A DNA stretch of 6,621 nt from Chloroflexia bacterium (lineage in GTDB: Bacteria > Chloroflexota > Chloroflexia > Thermomicrobiales > JALYUS01), in contig JAICJW010000259.1 of the NCBI GenBank assembly GCA_025928215.1, positions 1 to 6,621 of the forward strand, written 5' to 3'. The position numbers and the translations under genes are program-made. The first letter of the stretch is position 1. Each line of letters opens with the position of its first letter. This document shows, in pieces, positions 1 through 5,587 of this stretch. The notes beneath the pieces were generated by a model, which ran no database searches, had not been told where the DNA came from, and saw nothing but the letters and a program-made list of their open reading frames with translations.

Positions 1-558
1 ACCGTCGGCGATCAGACGCAGACGGCGACCTTCCGAATTGAGAAGGACCCGCGCATTGACGTGTCGCAGCGCGATCTGGAAGCGCAGCGCGATTTCCTCC
101 TGCAACTGCGTGATAAACTGACCGAGACGCACGAGGCGATCTTGATGCTCCGCGATATCCGCGCTCAGGCGGAAGGGTGGGAGAAGCGACTGAGTGGACA
201 GTCGGCAGTCGGCAGTCAGCAGTCGGCGGCAGATAGCAAGCCGCACTCAGTCCTCGTTGAAGCGGCGAAGGCGCTGCGCGAGAAGGCGAAGGCGATTGAG
301 GCGGAATTGATCGAGGAAAAGGCGGACAGCCCCCTGCAACCGCCGACCCGGCTGAACGCGAAACTTGCTACCTTGGCGAGCTTCGCGAACAGCGCCGATG
401 TCGCCCCAACCCGGCAGGCGCAGGAAGTCTATACCGACCTCGCCGCCCGCATTGACCGCCAACTGCGCCAACTGGATGATCTGATGGAAGCCGACCTCGG
501 CGCTTTCAACCGCCAGATTCGCGAGGCAGGCATCGCCGCCATCACCCCGCAGAACTAA
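1..558 (+). CDS. C-terminal part of a BNR/VPS10 (sortilin-like) repeat protein, 5' end outside window
   Basis: Reading frame 1 is open from the first base to the TAA at 556-558, so the gene begins upstream. The GTG at 61 is internal: the codons before it read TVGDQTQTATFRIEKDPRID, the last beta-strand and 'KDPR' junction typical of this family. The visible 185 residues match the C-terminal tail of the large 'glycosyl hydrolase/WD40-YVTN-BNR repeat' proteins related to VPS10/sortilin. A strand ending in a KDPR-type motif is followed by a helical, probably coiled-coil bundle (LEAQRDFLLQLRDKL, IEAELIEEK) and the conserved 'NAKLATLASFANSADVAPT' region. The family is usually about 1,000 residues, with N-terminal beta-propellers and often a secretion signal; neither is visible here. 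Catalytic function is not established for the family. A Ser/Gln/Ala segment encoded at 199-228 comes from a heptamer repeat inside the helical tail. Family assignment is from remembered tail motifs and is fairly sure; function is unknown. Confidence 0.72.
   Translation, partial: TVGDQTQTATFRIEKDPRIDVSQRDLEAQRDFLLQLRDKLTETHEAILMLRDIRAQAEGWEKRLSGQSAVGSQQSAADSKPHSVLVEAAKALREKAKAIEAELIEEKADSPLQPPTRLNAKLATLASFANSADVAPTRQAQEVYTDLAARIDRQLRQLDDLMEADLGAFNRQIREAGIAAITPQN
201..228 (+). repeat. Short tandem heptamer repeat (GTCGGCA-type) inside a coding region
   Basis: Four consecutive 7-bp units read GTCGGCA, GTCGGCA, GTCAGCA and GTCGGCG. They resemble the short tandemly repeated heptamers (STRR-like) scattered in cyanobacterial and some Chloroflexota genomes. 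Because 7 is not a multiple of 3, each unit is read in a different frame, giving the low-complexity stretch QSAVGSQQSA between two predicted helices of the BNR protein tail. Insertion or loss of single units would shift the frame; the present array keeps it open. Confidence 0.6.
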
Positions 559-579
559 TCGAAACGGGACGAAACCATG

Positions 580-686
580 AAACCGCAGAGACGCAGAGGG
601 CGCAGAGAGGAACGAAGGAGCGGAGAAAGAATCAAACTCTTTTTCTCTCCTCTGTCTCCTCTGCGTTCTCCGCGTCTCTGCGGTTT
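580..686. repeat. Imperfect inverted repeat of the CCGCAGAGACGCAGAG family, intergenic
   Basis: The arms AAACCGCAGAGACGC (580-594) and GCGTCTCTGCGGTTT (672-686) are perfect 15-bp inverse complements. Pairing continues imperfectly inward (about 11 of the next 16 positions) toward a purine-rich left arm and a pyrimidine-rich right arm (CTCTTTTTCTCTCCTCTG). Within each arm a CGCAGAG unit recurs every 8-10 bp. Elements of this type occur between genes in many environmental bacteria. The element starts 22 bp after the TAA of the BNR-type gene and ends 14 bp before the next ATG, filling most of the intergenic space. In RNA it could form a long hairpin and act as a terminator or mRNA-end stabiliser. 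It lacks a U-tract after the outer stem, so it is not a canonical intrinsic terminator. The opposite strand translates to Arg/Glu-rich peptides (RRDAENAEETEER) that are artefacts of the repeat. Confidence 0.8.
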
Positions 687-700
687 AATCGGTCTCCCCG

Positions 701-1132
701 ATGGATGATCCGGTCGCGTGGTTCACGCATACACTCCAGTTGCCGGGGCCGGCGATGCTGCCGGCCATCGCGGTGCCATTGGCACGTATGGCGCCGGATG
801 AGGCGGCGGCGCTCTGGGAGGCGTGGCGAGGCTACACGCCGGGAGGGCGCGCGGTCGAGCAGGCGGCGCGCTTCGCCTCGATCCTGCGGCGCGGGGTGGA
901 AACGGCGGTCTGCACCGCGTACCCGGACGTTGCCTGGGTCGCGGTTGGGGAGGATGAGCCGGACGGCGTGCCGGAGAGTGCGTGGGAATTGCTGCTGAAC
1001 GATACGCCCCTCACCGCGAGTATCATCCGCTTGCTCGTCCATGCGGGCGACGCGCCCGTCATTGTTCACCTGATCCAGCGGCGCGGCGAGCGCGTCCCGA
1101 AGGACGAGCGCGGCCCGTTCCGCTTGCCCTGA
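701..1132 (+). CDS. Hypothetical protein, 143 aa
   Basis: I do not recognise a family. The start is the first ATG in frame (701), 14 bp after the inverted repeat, and no convincing Shine-Dalgarno sequence precedes it. The protein is soluble, with no signal peptide or membrane segment. It looks helical in the first half (an Ala/Arg-rich stretch around residues 31-70, MAPDEAAALWEAW then GRAVEQAARFASILRRG). The second half mixes strands and acidic loops (VAWVAVGEDEPDG, residues about 78-90) and ends with a hydrophobic segment (PLTASIIRLLVHAGDAPVI) and a charged tail. GC-rich third positions support real coding over the overlapping minus-strand frame, which is Arg-rich and runs through the repeat. 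Its TGA at 1130-1132 abuts a GTG in the frame of the following antitoxin, so the three genes may be co-transcribed. A link to the toxin-antitoxin pair is possible but unsupported. Confidence 0.6.
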   Translation: MDDPVAWFTHTLQLPGPAMLPAIAVPLARMAPDEAAALWEAWRGYTPGGRAVEQAARFASILRRGVETAVCTAYPDVAWVAVGEDEPDGVPESAWELLLNDTPLTASIIRLLVHAGDAPVIVHLIQRRGERVPKDERGPFRLP

Positions 1133-1141
1133 GTGGTACAC

Positions 1142-1166
1142 TATGATCCGCGGAAACGGCAATTGC
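1142..1166 (+). promoter_or_regulatory. Candidate promoter/operator for the toxin-antitoxin pair
   Basis: TATGAT at 1142-1147 is one mismatch from a -10 box, 51 bp before the antitoxin ATG, but no good -35 lies 16-18 bp upstream. Two small perfect palindromes follow: TCCGCGGA (1147-1154), overlapping the -10, and GCAATTGC (1159-1166). Palindromes at the promoter are where type II antitoxin complexes usually bind, but 8-bp palindromes occur by chance. This is a weak call. Confidence 0.22.
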
Positions 1167-1198
1167 GGAACCGGGTAGCGGTCAGGCGAAAGAGAGAA

Positions 1199-1402
1199 AT
1201 GTCGAAAGCCCGGGAACACTCCACAACAACGGTGATAGTCAAGCGTGCACGGACTCCTGAGGAAGCGGAAGCATTGATCCGTCGCCTCGACGCGGATCGT
1301 GAAGCGATCATGCACGGTCATGATTTAACCGGTATGGAAGATTCCGTGGAGATTCTCCGCCAGATGCGAGAGGAACGCCTCACGCGCCTGACCTCGCAAT
1401 GA
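1199..1402 (+). CDS. Putative antitoxin of a VapBC-type pair, 67 aa
   Basis: The gene is placed by position and size: a small charged protein directly upstream of a PIN-domain toxin, with its TGA (1400-1402) overlapping the toxin ATG (1399-1401) as ATGA, which implies translational coupling. I chose the ATG at 1199, preceded by the purine-rich AGAGAGAA, giving a protein that starts MSKAREHSTT. The upstream in-frame GTG at 1133 would add 22 basic residues and has no visible ribosome binding site; it cannot be excluded. The protein has a short possible strand (TTTVIVKRA) and then a long amphipathic helix rich in Glu/Arg (PEEAEALIRRLDADREAI). The C-terminal part (about residues 42-64, GMEDSVEILRQMREER) could be the toxin-wrapping segment. 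The short strand could start a ribbon-helix-helix fold, but I cannot assign a known DNA-binding family. By analogy it neutralises the toxin and may repress the operon. Confidence 0.62.
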   Translation: MSKAREHSTTTVIVKRARTPEEAEALIRRLDADREAIMHGHDLTGMEDSVEILRQMREERLTRLTSQ

Positions 1403-1857
1403 CTTCCATCGTCGTTGATACGAGCGTCGCACTCAAATGGGTCTTGACAGAGGATCATACCGCTGAGGCGGTCGCGCTTCGTAATCACCGCATCCGCGAT
1501 ACTGTGGATATGCTCGCTCCGAGTCTTCTCCCCTATGAAGCGATCAACGTGTTGGCCAAGAGGGTGATTGACGGCACACTTGCGGCGGCGGATATTCGTA
1601 TCGCTCTGAGTAATGCGCTTGCCCTTATAGACCTCCGGGATTTTGATTTGGCGCTCTCACTGCGTGCGGTCGCCTTCGCCGCCTCAATGCCTCGGCGGCG
1701 CTTCGGTTTTGACGCGCAGTTCCTCGTACTTGCGGAAGACGAGGGATGCGATTTCTGGACAGCGGATATAGATTGCGCGCATGAGATGCGCGCAACTTAC
1801 CCATGCGTGAAATGGATTAGTGCGTATTCCGTGCCCGCATCGCCTCTCCACTCGTAA
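1399..1857 (+). CDS. vapC: VapC-like PIN-domain toxin (putative ribonuclease), 152 aa
   Basis: This is a PIN-domain protein of typical VapC length. The conserved acidic residues that bind Mg/Mn in this fold are all visible: D7 in IVVDTSVALKW, E47 in LLPYEAINVL, D105 in FGFDAQFLVLAE and D123 in FWTADIDCAHE. The order and spacing (VDTS near the N-terminus, E in the 'P.L.YE..NVL' helix, 'DA..L.LAE..GC.FWTAD' near the C-terminus) fit the family well, so the nuclease site looks intact. VapC toxins are cytoplasmic metal-dependent endoribonucleases that cleave tRNA or rRNA; the target here cannot be read from sequence. The ATG lies inside the antitoxin stop (ATGA overlap), and translation is probably coupled. 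The gene ends 13 bp before the convergent end of the importer operon, with no terminator visible. Some PIN proteins in this group are not toxic, but the paired small gene favours a toxin-antitoxin role. Confidence 0.88.
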   Translation: MTSIVVDTSVALKWVLTEDHTAEAVALRNHRIRDTVDMLAPSLLPYEAINVLAKRVIDGTLAAADIRIALSNALALIDLRDFDLALSLRAVAFAASMPRRRFGFDAQFLVLAEDEGCDFWTADIDCAHEMRATYPCVKWISAYSVPASPLHS

Positions 1858-1870
1858 TCAGCATTTCCCC

Positions 1871-2722
1871 TCATCCCTTCACGGCCCCGGCGGTGAGGCC
1901 GGCGAGGATGCGCCGCTGGAAAATGAGGACGAGGGCGACGAGCGGGACGGTGACGACCACCGTTGCCGCCATGATCTGGCCCCACGGGATTTCGAACCCG
2001 CCACCAGTTTGCGGCACGAAATAAAAGATCGCGAGCGGCACGGTGCGGTGCGCGGGCGTCTGCGTGAACGAGAGGGCGAAGATGAACTCGTTCCATGCCT
2101 GAATGAAGGCCAGCAGCCCCGTCGTCACGAGCGCGGGCGTTGCGAGGGGAAGCAGCACGCGGTAGAAGGTCTGCAAAGGCGTCGCGCCGTCCACGTACGC
2201 CGCTTCCTCCAACTCGACCGGCATCCCCCGGAAGAAACTTGTCAGCACCCAGACGGTGAAGGGCAGCGTGAAGAGCAGATAGGTGAGGACAAGCGCGCCG
2301 AGGCGATTGTAGAGATGGAAACGGTTGACCATCGTATAGAGCGCGCCAAGAATGGCGATCTGCGGAAACATCGTCATCGAGAGAATCAAATAGAGGACCG
2401 CCGACCGCCCCCGAAACTTGAACCGCCCCAGCGCATATGAGCCGACCGTCCCGATCAGCAGCGACAGGAGGGTAACGGAGATGGCGACGATCGTTGAGTT
2501 GAGGAGCGCGCGCACGAACTGGCTATTCTCGAAGACGAGCCGGTAATTGCCGAGCGTCGGATGGCGCGGGAAGTAACTGACCGGCGTCGCGAATAACTCG
2601 CTATTCGGCGAGATCGAGGAGCGCACCGCCCAGTAAAACGGGAAGAGCGTGTACACCAGGATCACGGCGACGACGAGATAGAAGAGTAGCCGGGAGATTG
2701 CCCGGTTCGTGGTTCGCTTCAT
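1871..2722 (-). CDS. Carbohydrate ABC transporter permease, MalG/ThuG type (CUT1), 283 aa
   Basis: This is the second inner-membrane permease of a CUT1 sugar importer. About six membrane segments are visible, near residues 11-33, 72-98, 108-130, 142-163, 194-218 and 250-268. The cytoplasmic EAA loop that docks the ATPase is at residues 173-192: E173-A174-A175, G179 and L191-P192 (LEEAAYVDGATPLQTFYRVL, then LP). The N-terminal 'TLFPFYWAVRSS' and the extreme C-terminal 'LTAGAVKG' are hallmarks of MalG-like subunits. The length is normal. The ATG (2722-2720) overlaps the TGA of the preceding permease gene (2721-2719) as ATGA, indicating translational coupling and a roughly 1:1 permease ratio. 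It is the last gene of the operon; the next feature is the convergent toxin gene 13 bp away. The substrate is inferred only from the binding protein. Confidence 0.93.
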   Translation of the reverse strand: MKRTTNRAISRLLFYLVVAVILVYTLFPFYWAVRSSISPNSELFATPVSYFPRHPTLGNYRLVFENSQFVRALLNSTIVAISVTLLSLLIGTVGSYALGRFKFRGRSAVLYLILSMTMFPQIAILGALYTMVNRFHLYNRLGALVLTYLLFTLPFTVWVLTSFFRGMPVELEEAAYVDGATPLQTFYRVLLPLATPALVTTGLLAFIQAWNEFIFALSFTQTPAHRTVPLAIFYFVPQTGGGFEIPWGQIMAATVVVTVPLVALVLIFQRRILAGLTAGAVKG

Positions 2723-3660
2723 GCCTGATCCACCTTCAGAAGTGTGACATAGGCGACGACGAAGACGCCAATAATCACGAAGATCGCGACGCTGACCGCC
2801 GCACCGTAGCCAATATTGGAGAAGGCGACGATGTTCTGCTGATCGTAAATCGCCATTGTCTGCGTGTCCGCGCGCGCGCCGAACATCACGAAAAACGCAT
2901 CGAAGACCCGCAGCGCGTCGAGCGTGCGGAAGATCAGCGTGACGAGGATCGCCGGGCGCAAGAGCGGCAGCGTGATCGAGAAGAAGCGCCGGAACGGCCC
3001 CGCGCCGTCTATCCGCGCCGCCTCGTAGACATCTGCCGGGATCGTCTGCAATCCGGCGAGCAGGAGGAGCGCGACGAAGGGCGTCGTCTTCCAGATGTCC
3101 ACCGCGCAGATCGCGCCGAGTGAGGTATTCGGCTGGGCGACCCAGGCGACATTGTGATTGAGGATATGGAGGCGGCGTACGAGCAGATCATCCACGACGC
3201 CGTAGACATCGTTGTACATCCACTTCCACATCTGGGTCGAGACGACGGTGATGATCGCCCACGGCACGAGCATCGCCGCCCGCATCAGGCCGCGCCCCTT
3301 GAAATTCGAGTTCACGACGAGCGCGATCAGCGTGCCGAGAATGAACTCGAAGATGACGGTGATAACGGCGAACTTCACGCTCACCCAAACGGAATGGCGA
3401 AAGAGGCTATCGTGCAGCAGGTCCTGATAGTTGCGCAGGCCAACGGCATGCGTTGGGCGCGTACCGCCGAGCCGGGCGTTGGTGAAACTATCGTAGAGCG
3501 TCCGGCCGAGCGGATAGACGGCGATAAAGGCGAGCACAACGATCGTCGGTAGCAGGAGCAGCCACGCCAACCGTGCTTGCCGCTCCGATAGTTGCGTATG
3601 ACGGTGGCCGCGTGGGGTGGCCCGTATCTCTGTCGTGGGTCGAACGGCCGAATGCGCCAT
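2719..3660 (-). CDS. Carbohydrate ABC transporter permease, MalF/ThuF type (CUT1), 313 aa
   Basis: This is the first inner-membrane permease of the importer. A basic cytoplasmic N-terminus of about 30 residues precedes six predicted membrane segments, near residues 31-52, 93-116, 127-142, 183-203, 234-255 and 284-306. The first contains the 'LLLPTIVVLAFIAVYPL' pattern common to these permeases. The EAA motif is at residues 213-232: E213-A214-A215, G219 and L231-P232 (VYEAARIDGAGPFRRFFSIT, then LP). The large periplasmic P2 loop of enterobacterial MalF is absent, as in the shorter actinobacterial and Chloroflexota type. The ATG at 3660-3658 has GGAGG (minus strand, 3669-3665) four bases upstream. 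It is co-transcribed with the binding-protein gene upstream, separated by 78 bp that hold an inverted repeat, and overlaps the downstream permease gene by 4 bp. It should pair with the MalG-type subunit and an ATPase encoded elsewhere. Confidence 0.93.
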   Translation of the reverse strand: MAHSAVRPTTEIRATPRGHRHTQLSERQARLAWLLLLPTIVVLAFIAVYPLGRTLYDSFTNARLGGTRPTHAVGLRNYQDLLHDSLFRHSVWVSVKFAVITVIFEFILGTLIALVVNSNFKGRGLMRAAMLVPWAIITVVSTQMWKWMYNDVYGVVDDLLVRRLHILNHNVAWVAQPNTSLGAICAVDIWKTTPFVALLLLAGLQTIPADVYEAARIDGAGPFRRFFSITLPLLRPAILVTLIFRTLDALRVFDAFFVMFGARADTQTMAIYDQQNIVAFSNIGYGAAVSVAIFVIIGVFVVAYVTLLKVDQA

Positions 3661-3672
3661 GAATCCTCCGAT

Positions 3673-3725
3673 GTGCGGAGTTCGAAGAAGGATCGGAACC
3701 TTTCTTCGAACCTCGAACTCCGCAC
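3673..3725. repeat. Intercistronic inverted repeat between binding-protein and permease genes
   Basis: The arms GTGCGGAGTTCGA (3673-3685) and TCGAACTCCGCAC (3713-3725) are perfect 13-bp inverse complements. An alternative inner pairing joins TTCGAAGAAGG (3681-3691) with CCTTTCTTCGAA (3699-3710). The right arm is built from repeated TCGAAC-like units, and another CCTCGAACG follows (3725-3733). The element fills most of the gap between the binding-protein stop (3741-3739) and the permease ribosome binding site (3669-3665). No U-tract follows on the minus strand. By analogy with REP sequences in E. coli malE-malF, it could stabilise the upstream mRNA or attenuate transcription, so that the binding protein is made in excess of the permeases. 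That role is inference. Confidence 0.75.
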
Positions 3726-3738
3726 CTCGAACGCTCGT

Positions 3739-5355
3739 CTACCCAAGCAGACGAGTGAGTTGCTGCGCCACGTTAGGGAGCACCGATCCCGCGTCTTGCC
3801 CGTTGAGGACTTGATTGACGCCCTGGAAGAAGATCGTCGAGCCTTGGTTGTACTGATCCGCGAGGACGGTGGAGGGCCGCGTGACGCGCTGCACATCGCC
3901 GATGTTCTTCAGGAAGGGTTGCGCCTGCACCACCGCCGGCATCGCCGCGACCGCCTGAATGGTTGGCAGGAAGGTGCCAACGACCGCGCGCCACGCCTGC
4001 ACTTCCGGGCTGGCCATATATCGAACGAACTCGACCCCGGCATCCGGGCTCTTCGAGTATTTCGAGACGCCCAGTTGCCACCCGCCGACAGTGCCGACGT
4101 GCGGCTGGCCGGCGTTCGCGGGCAATGCCCCGGCATCGAAGGTGTTCTGGATCGGCGAGCCTTGCTTGGCGGCGGCGTAGGCATACGGCCAGTTGCGCAT
4201 GAAGGCGGCATTCCCGCCCTGGAAGACGTTGCGCGCGTCGTCCTCCTGGAAGGTCGTCACGCCGCGCGGGGTGATGGTGCCAACCCAGCCCTTGACGGTG
4301 TTGAGCATCGTCGTCGCCTGCGGGTTATTGACTGTCACCTTGTTGTTCTCGATGATCTGGCCGCCGCCGCTCGACGCGAGCCATTCCAGTGCGTTGCAGG
4401 TTAGCCCTTCGTAGGCATTCCCCTGGAAGACGAAGCCGGTGAAGTTCGGGTTGCTCGTCTTCTCGCCATCCATGATCTTCTTCGCCTGCTGTTGCAGTTC
4501 GTCCCATGTCTGTGGCGGCGCGTTATAGCCGTACTTTTTAAGCAAGTCCGTGCGGTAATAGAGGATGCCAACGTCCGCAAACCACGGCAGGGCGATCAGT
4601 TTGCCGCCCACGGTGTCGTTCTGGATGATGTTCGGATAGTGCTGCTTCGCCTCGGTCCCCAACCGTTGCGTGAGGTCGAGCAGGCTCGGCGCGAAAGCGC
4701 CCGGCCAGATCACATCGAGCATCATCACATCGAGATCGGTGGACTGCGCCTGAAAAAAGCGTTGATACGCCTGATAGGCATCCGTGCCGGCCTGCGGCTT
4801 CGGCACGACATTGATCGAGATGCCGGTGTCCTGATTGAATCGCTTCGCCAGCGTCTGATCGAGTTGCGCGCCGATACCGACGGAGTCACCGTAATACGTC
4901 AGTTTCTGGCTGCTGAATTTCTTCGCGGCCGCCGCGTTCGGCACCGCCGGCGGATTGTCCAGGGTGTAGGTCTGCGTCCCGGAGACCACGGTTCCGGCGG
5001 GCGCGGAGCTGGAGGCCGACGCGGTCGTTGCCGATGGATTCCCGGTGATCGCGCTGCTCGCGCCCGTCGTCGTGCCGATGGCAGCCGTGCTGCTGCCCGG
5101 TGCAGCCGTCGCGGCGGTGCTGGAACCGGCCGCGCGGGTCGTGGGAGCGGCAGCCGAGCCGGTCACGGTGGTCGCTGAGCCGGTTGCGCTGGTCGCCGCG
5201 CCGCTGGAGGCAGTCCCCGCGCTACTAGTGACGGCGGGCGTACTCGTCGCCTTGCTGCCACCGCAGGCCGCGAGGATCGCCGTCACCGCGCTCCCGGCCA
5301 GGCCGGTGAGGAACGTTCGGCGGGTGAGGATTGAAGGGTTCTCAGATGTGCGCAC
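3739..5355 (-). CDS. Tat/lipoprotein sugar-binding protein of a CUT1 ABC importer, trehalose/maltose (ThuE)-like, 538 aa
   Basis: This is the extracytoplasmic substrate-binding protein of the importer. The N-terminus has a twin-arginine motif (TRRTFLTG, R12-R13), a hydrophobic segment and a lipobox LAAC with Cys31 as the lipidation site, so it is probably exported folded by Tat and anchored as a lipoprotein. Residues about 32-127 form a very long Ser/Thr/Ala/Gly linker. The solute-binding domain (SBP_bac_1/8 fold) runs from about 150 to the end. Its segments LDVIWPGAFAPSLLDL (213-228), GKLIALPWFADVGILYYRTD (251-270), YEGLTCNALEW (315-325), AFMRNWPYAY (384-393) and GGWQLGVSKYSK (424-435) strongly resemble the ThuE/LpqY trehalose-maltose group. 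The start is the GTG at 5355, six bases after AAAGGAGG. It is the first gene of the operon, ahead of the two permease genes. The exact sugar is inferred, not proven; other alpha-glucosides are possible. Confidence 0.92.
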   Translation of the reverse strand: MRTSENPSILTRRTFLTGLAGSAVTAILAACGGSKATSTPAVTSSAGTASSGAATSATGSATTVTGSAAAPTTRAAGSSTAATAAPGSSTAAIGTTTGASSAITGNPSATTASASSSAPAGTVVSGTQTYTLDNPPAVPNAAAAKKFSSQKLTYYGDSVGIGAQLDQTLAKRFNQDTGISINVVPKPQAGTDAYQAYQRFFQAQSTDLDVMMLDVIWPGAFAPSLLDLTQRLGTEAKQHYPNIIQNDTVGGKLIALPWFADVGILYYRTDLLKKYGYNAPPQTWDELQQQAKKIMDGEKTSNPNFTGFVFQGNAYEGLTCNALEWLASSGGGQIIENNKVTVNNPQATTMLNTVKGWVGTITPRGVTTFQEDDARNVFQGGNAAFMRNWPYAYAAAKQGSPIQNTFDAGALPANAGQPHVGTVGGWQLGVSKYSKSPDAGVEFVRYMASPEVQAWRAVVGTFLPTIQAVAAMPAVVQAQPFLKNIGDVQRVTRPSTVLADQYNQGSTIFFQGVNQVLNGQDAGSVLPNVAQQLTRLLG

Positions 5356-5361
5356 GGAAAG

Positions 5362-5369
5362 CCTCCTTT
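5362..5369 (-). promoter_or_regulatory. Strong ribosome binding site fixing the GTG start of the sugar-binding protein
   Basis: On the minus strand AAAGGAGG lies six bases before the GTG at 5355-5353. It is the best Shine-Dalgarno match in the upstream region and places the start immediately before the Tat signal, supporting the non-ATG start. Confidence 0.8.
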
Positions 5370-5388
5370 ATGCAGATATGTCGAAAAC

Positions 5389-5417
5389 AGTATCGCAATA
5401 CATATGCCACATGGAAA
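5389..5417 (-). promoter_or_regulatory. Candidate promoter with overlapping palindrome for the importer operon
   Basis: On the minus strand a -35-like TTTCCA (5417-5412) is separated by 17 bp from a -10-like GATACT (5394-5389); each matches consensus at four of six positions. The near-palindrome GTATCGCAATAC (5390-5401; arms pair at five of six positions) overlaps the -10. A pair of inverted ATATGT/ACATAT sites (5376-5381 and 5400-5405) is centred on the same place. A sugar-responsive repressor such as a LacI-family protein would be expected to bind there. No regulator gene is in the window, and all matches are weak. Confidence 0.25.
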
Positions 5418-5462
5418 AACGATGATACTTGCCGACCATACATACTCTGCCTATCAAAGAAC

Positions 5463-5468
5463 TATAAT
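5463..5468 (+). promoter_or_regulatory. Perfect -10 box (TATAAT) for the DinB-VOC gene
   Basis: TATAAT occurs in the AT-richest part of the divergent region, 124 bp before the ATG at 5593. No recognisable -35 lies 16-18 bp upstream (the sequence there is ACATAC), and there is no extended TG. An alternative, TTGCCG (5429-5434) with TATCAA (5452-5457) at 17-bp spacing, is weaker at the -10. The transcript would have a leader of about 115 nt. Confidence 0.4.
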
Positions 5469-5484
5469 CTATGCCCCTCAACTG

Positions 5485-5580
5485 ATTCCCGCTTCCTTCC
5501 TCATGGCGCGCGGGGAATAGATATGCGATGGATTGCGCTTCCGGTAAGGAGCATCGCAGTCGTCGCAGCTAGTGCAATCC
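5485..5580 (+). promoter_or_regulatory. Potential structured leader: two stem-loops before the DinB-VOC gene
   Basis: Stem 1 pairs ATTCCCGC (5485-5492) with GCGGGGAAT (5510-5518), with one bulged base and a 17-nt loop. Stem 2 pairs GGATTGCGC (5530-5538) with GTGCAATCC (5572-5580), with one G-U pair and a 33-nt loop; its 3' arm ends exactly where the AGGGAGG ribosome binding site starts. The inner loop repeats TCGCAG twice. It matches no riboswitch class I know. The stems could occur by chance in GC-rich DNA. Confidence 0.3.
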
Positions 5581-5587
5581 AGGGAGG
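5581..5587 (+). promoter_or_regulatory. Ribosome binding site choosing the ATG at 5593
   Basis: AGGGAGG lies five bases before the ATG at 5593-5595. This favours that start over the in-frame GTG at 5572, which would place the Shine-Dalgarno sequence inside the coding region and has none of its own. Confidence 0.75.

Noticed and set aside
580..686. The inverted repeat as a CRISPR or insertion-sequence end
   Set aside because: There are no regularly spaced identical repeats with unique spacers, no transposase, and no target-site duplication that I can identify.
632..1321. 229-aa minus-strand open frame overlapping the 143-aa gene and the antitoxin
   Set aside because: The protein is Arg/His/Pro-rich, runs into the inverted repeat (giving the artefact RRDAENAEETEER), and overlaps plus-strand frames with better codon use and context.
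1820..2440. 206-aa plus-strand open frame opposite the MalG-type permease
   Set aside because: The composition is extremely charged (Glu/Arg/His), as expected from the complement of a hydrophobic gene; it overlaps the end of the toxin gene.
3592..4404. 270-aa plus-strand open frame opposite the sugar-binding protein
   Set aside because: It is a shadow of the high-GC minus-strand gene, Arg/His/Asp-rich, with no recognisable domain.
5045..5425. 126-aa plus-strand frame resembling a hydrophobic membrane peptide
   Set aside because: It is the complement of the Ser/Thr/Ala linker of the binding protein; Ala/Val/Leu richness follows from that, and no ribosome binding site is present.
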